Shown: piece by piece, positions 45,717 to 46,853 of the stretch
Position numbering within the stretch: position 1 is the first letter of the stretch
How the letters are laid out: every line of letters starts with the position of its first letter
Assembly (NCBI GenBank): GCA_025927545.1
Contig: JAICLE010000016.1
Coordinates: 1-46,853, forward strand
From: Gemmatimonadales bacterium
Lineage (GTDB): Bacteria; Gemmatimonadota; Gemmatimonadetes; Gemmatimonadales; GWC2-71-9
Reading direction: 5' to 3'
Length of the DNA: 46,853 nucleotides
Made by a program: the position numbers and the translations under genes
The notes under the pieces: generated by a model
Databases searched by the model: none
Told to the model about the DNA's origin: nothing
The model's input: only the letters and a program-made list of their open reading frames with translations

Positions 45717-46631
45717 GTGTCGGGGCCGACCGACTCGCTGCCGGGGCCGCCGTTCGCCGCCACCCGGCTGGCAGACGGCATCTACGCCGTCATGGGCGAC
45801 ACGGGGCGCGGGTCGGAGGGCCGGCCGAACGCCGGATTCATAGTCACCCGTGATGGCGTGGTGGTGATCGACGCGCTCGCGAGTCCGCGCGAGGGCGAGG
45901 CGCTGCTCCGGACGATCCGCGGCGTGACCCGCCAGCCGGTGCGCTGGCTGGTGCTCACCCACCACCATCCCGACCATACCTTCGGCGCGATCGCGTTCCG
46001 GCGCGCTGGCGCCAGGATCATCGCCCACCCCGACACCCGCACGCTCGCGTCCGAGGGCGGCCAGGACGCGCTGATCGCCGACTGGGTACGCGTGATGGGA
46101 CTCGACGCGATGCGCGGCTTCGAGTTCGCCGAGGTGCCGGACCGGCCGGTCACGGGCACGGACACCCTCCAGCTCGGCGGCCGGACGATCATCATCACGC
46201 ATCCGGGCGCCGCCCACACGGCGGGCGACCTCATGGTCTGGCTGCCGAGGGAGCGGGTGCTCTTCGCCGGGGACCTGCTGATCGAGGACGGGGTGACCAT
46301 GGTGGTGGACGGGAGCGCCCGCGCGCTCGAGCGCGCGCTGGACGGCATCGACAGCCTGGCGCCCCGCATCGCGGTGCCGGGGCACGGCGCGATTCCCCGA
46401 CAGCCGGCCCAACTGGTGGCCAGCACCCGCGCCTACATCACAGGGCTCGCCTCCGACATGCGCGCCGCGGTCGAGAAGGGCGTGCCGATGCGCCGAGCCA
46501 TGGCAACGCTTCCGCCGGCGGACTCGGCGCGGCCGGTGTCGCTCGATTCACGGCGCCGGCGAAACGCGGCGCGCGTCTACGTCGAGGAGGAGCATGCCTA
46601 CCTGGGTCTGGGGGAGGACTCGCTGCCGTGA
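45717..46631 (+). CDS. MBL-fold metallo-hydrolase of the SoxYZ-associated (SoxH-like) type
   Basis: About 304 residues from the GTG at 45717. The metallo-beta-lactamase zinc motif is THHHPDHTFG (near residue 82), with later metal ligands in HPGAAHTAGD, FAGDLLIEDG and VPGHGAI. SoxH-like hydrolases commonly accompany SoxYZ and may act on persulfide or thioester intermediates; the substrate is not established. The 17 codons before this GTG read RLARSTLSTALFTALHLV, which looks like a signal peptide, yet no ATG, GTG or TTG precedes them in frame. The true start is unresolved; a CTG at 45699 is one possibility. The 3' end overlaps the next GTG (GTGA). Confidence 0.8.
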   Translation: MSGPTDSLPGPPFAATRLADGIYAVMGDTGRGSEGRPNAGFIVTRDGVVVIDALASPREGEALLRTIRGVTRQPVRWLVLTHHHPDHTFGAIAFRRAGARIIAHPDTRTLASEGGQDALIADWVRVMGLDAMRGFEFAEVPDRPVTGTDTLQLGGRTIIITHPGAAHTAGDLMVWLPRERVLFAGDLLIEDGVTMVVDGSARALERALDGIDSLAPRIAVPGHGAIPRQPAQLVASTRAYITGLASDMRAAVEKGVPMRRAMATLPPADSARPVSLDSRRRRNAARVYVEEEHAYLGLGEDSLP

Positions 46632-46853
46632 GGCGCCTCCGGTGGACGCCGGTCATTGTCCTGGCAACCCTCGCGCTCGCATGTGACGGGCAATCCGCGC
46701 CGGCGACCGGGGCCGCGCCGGCCCCCGCCGGCGCGGTTACCGGGCAGGTGACGACGGACCAGCTGGCGCACAGGCCGGCGGAAGGGCCCGTGCTGCTGCT
46801 CGACGTACACACCCACCTCATTTACAAACAAAAAATCCAAAATCCCCGGGCCC
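46628..46853 (+). CDS. Rhodanese-like lipoprotein, 5' fragment with unreliable end
   Basis: The GTG overlaps the previous stop (GTGA). The product begins with a short signal ending in a lipobox (LALAC18), an Ala/Pro linker, and then TTDQLAHRPAEGPVLLLDV, which is how rhodanese (sulfurtransferase) domains begin. After about 46804 the expected DVRT-P-E-E-F continuation gives way to A-rich sequence and the window stops. A sulfurtransferase beside soxYZ and an MBL-fold hydrolase would make sense in sulfane-sulfur handling. Confidence 0.55.
   Translation, partial: MRRLRWTPVIVLATLALACDGQSAPATGAAPAPAGAVTGQVTTDQLAHRPAEGPVLLLDVHTHLIYKQKIQNPRA

Overview
The window is about 46.9 kb of G+C-rich, densely packed bacterial DNA. 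Genes commonly overlap by 1-17 bases, and there is no rRNA, tRNA, CRISPR array or transposase gene. The gene content (alternative complex III, a zinc-ribbon Ser/Thr kinase, twin-arginine redox proteins, abundant ECF/anti-sigma and PAP2 genes) and the composition suggest a Gemmatimonadota-like soil or sediment bacterium. That assignment is inferred from gene content only. Both ends are truncated: the left end lies inside an M28 peptidase gene, and the right end lies inside a rhodanese-like lipoprotein gene whose last ~45 bases look unreliable.

Layout. 1-4240: M28 peptidase tail, QueF, an acyl-CoA dehydrogenase with its TetR regulator, and a divergent AraC regulator. 4334-10515: a secreted serine hydrolase that overlaps, tail to tail, the large glutamate synthase gene gltB. 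10516-11019: a divergent control region with two back-to-back promoters. Each promoter is followed by a short ORF rich in branched-chain residues and then a rho-independent terminator, so there are two attenuators facing opposite ways, one for gltB and one for leuA. 11020-19063: leuA-ilvB-ilvN-ilvC-leuC-leuD-leuB. The cluster is broken between leuC and leuD by a 139-bp AT-rich insert flanked by a 9-bp direct repeat. 19275-21594: a PAP2 phosphatase and ilvD on the other strand. Together these genes encode most of valine, leucine and isoleucine synthesis.

21724-29588: a Ser/Thr kinase and a membrane protein that repeats the kinase's extracytoplasmic domain, DinB, a beta-hydroxyacid dehydrogenase, a PilT-like ATPase with a duplicated N-terminal domain, a TrmJ-like methyltransferase and small proteins. 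29744-37302: a six-gene alternative complex III operon (actA-F) for quinol oxidation. 37306-40320: an ECF sigma/anti-sigma pair, a Cys-rich unknown, and a cupredoxin lipoprotein beneath a perfect Crp/Fnr-type palindrome. 40428-44600 (minus strand): a tightly overlapping four-gene operon that reads as bacterial ceramide/sphingolipid synthesis (serine palmitoyltransferase, GNAT-fold ceramide synthase candidate, epimerase-like ceramide reductase candidate, PAP2/Aur1-like headgroup enzyme candidate). 44822-46853: soxY, soxZ, an MBL-fold hydrolase and a rhodanese-like lipoprotein, a small sulfur module without the rest of the Sox system.

The points most worth a second look are the paired attenuators (especially the one before gltB), the ceramide operon, the kinase/paralogue pair with a shared DCGC domain, the small insertion in the leu operon, and two genes whose only well-placed start codon is CTG.
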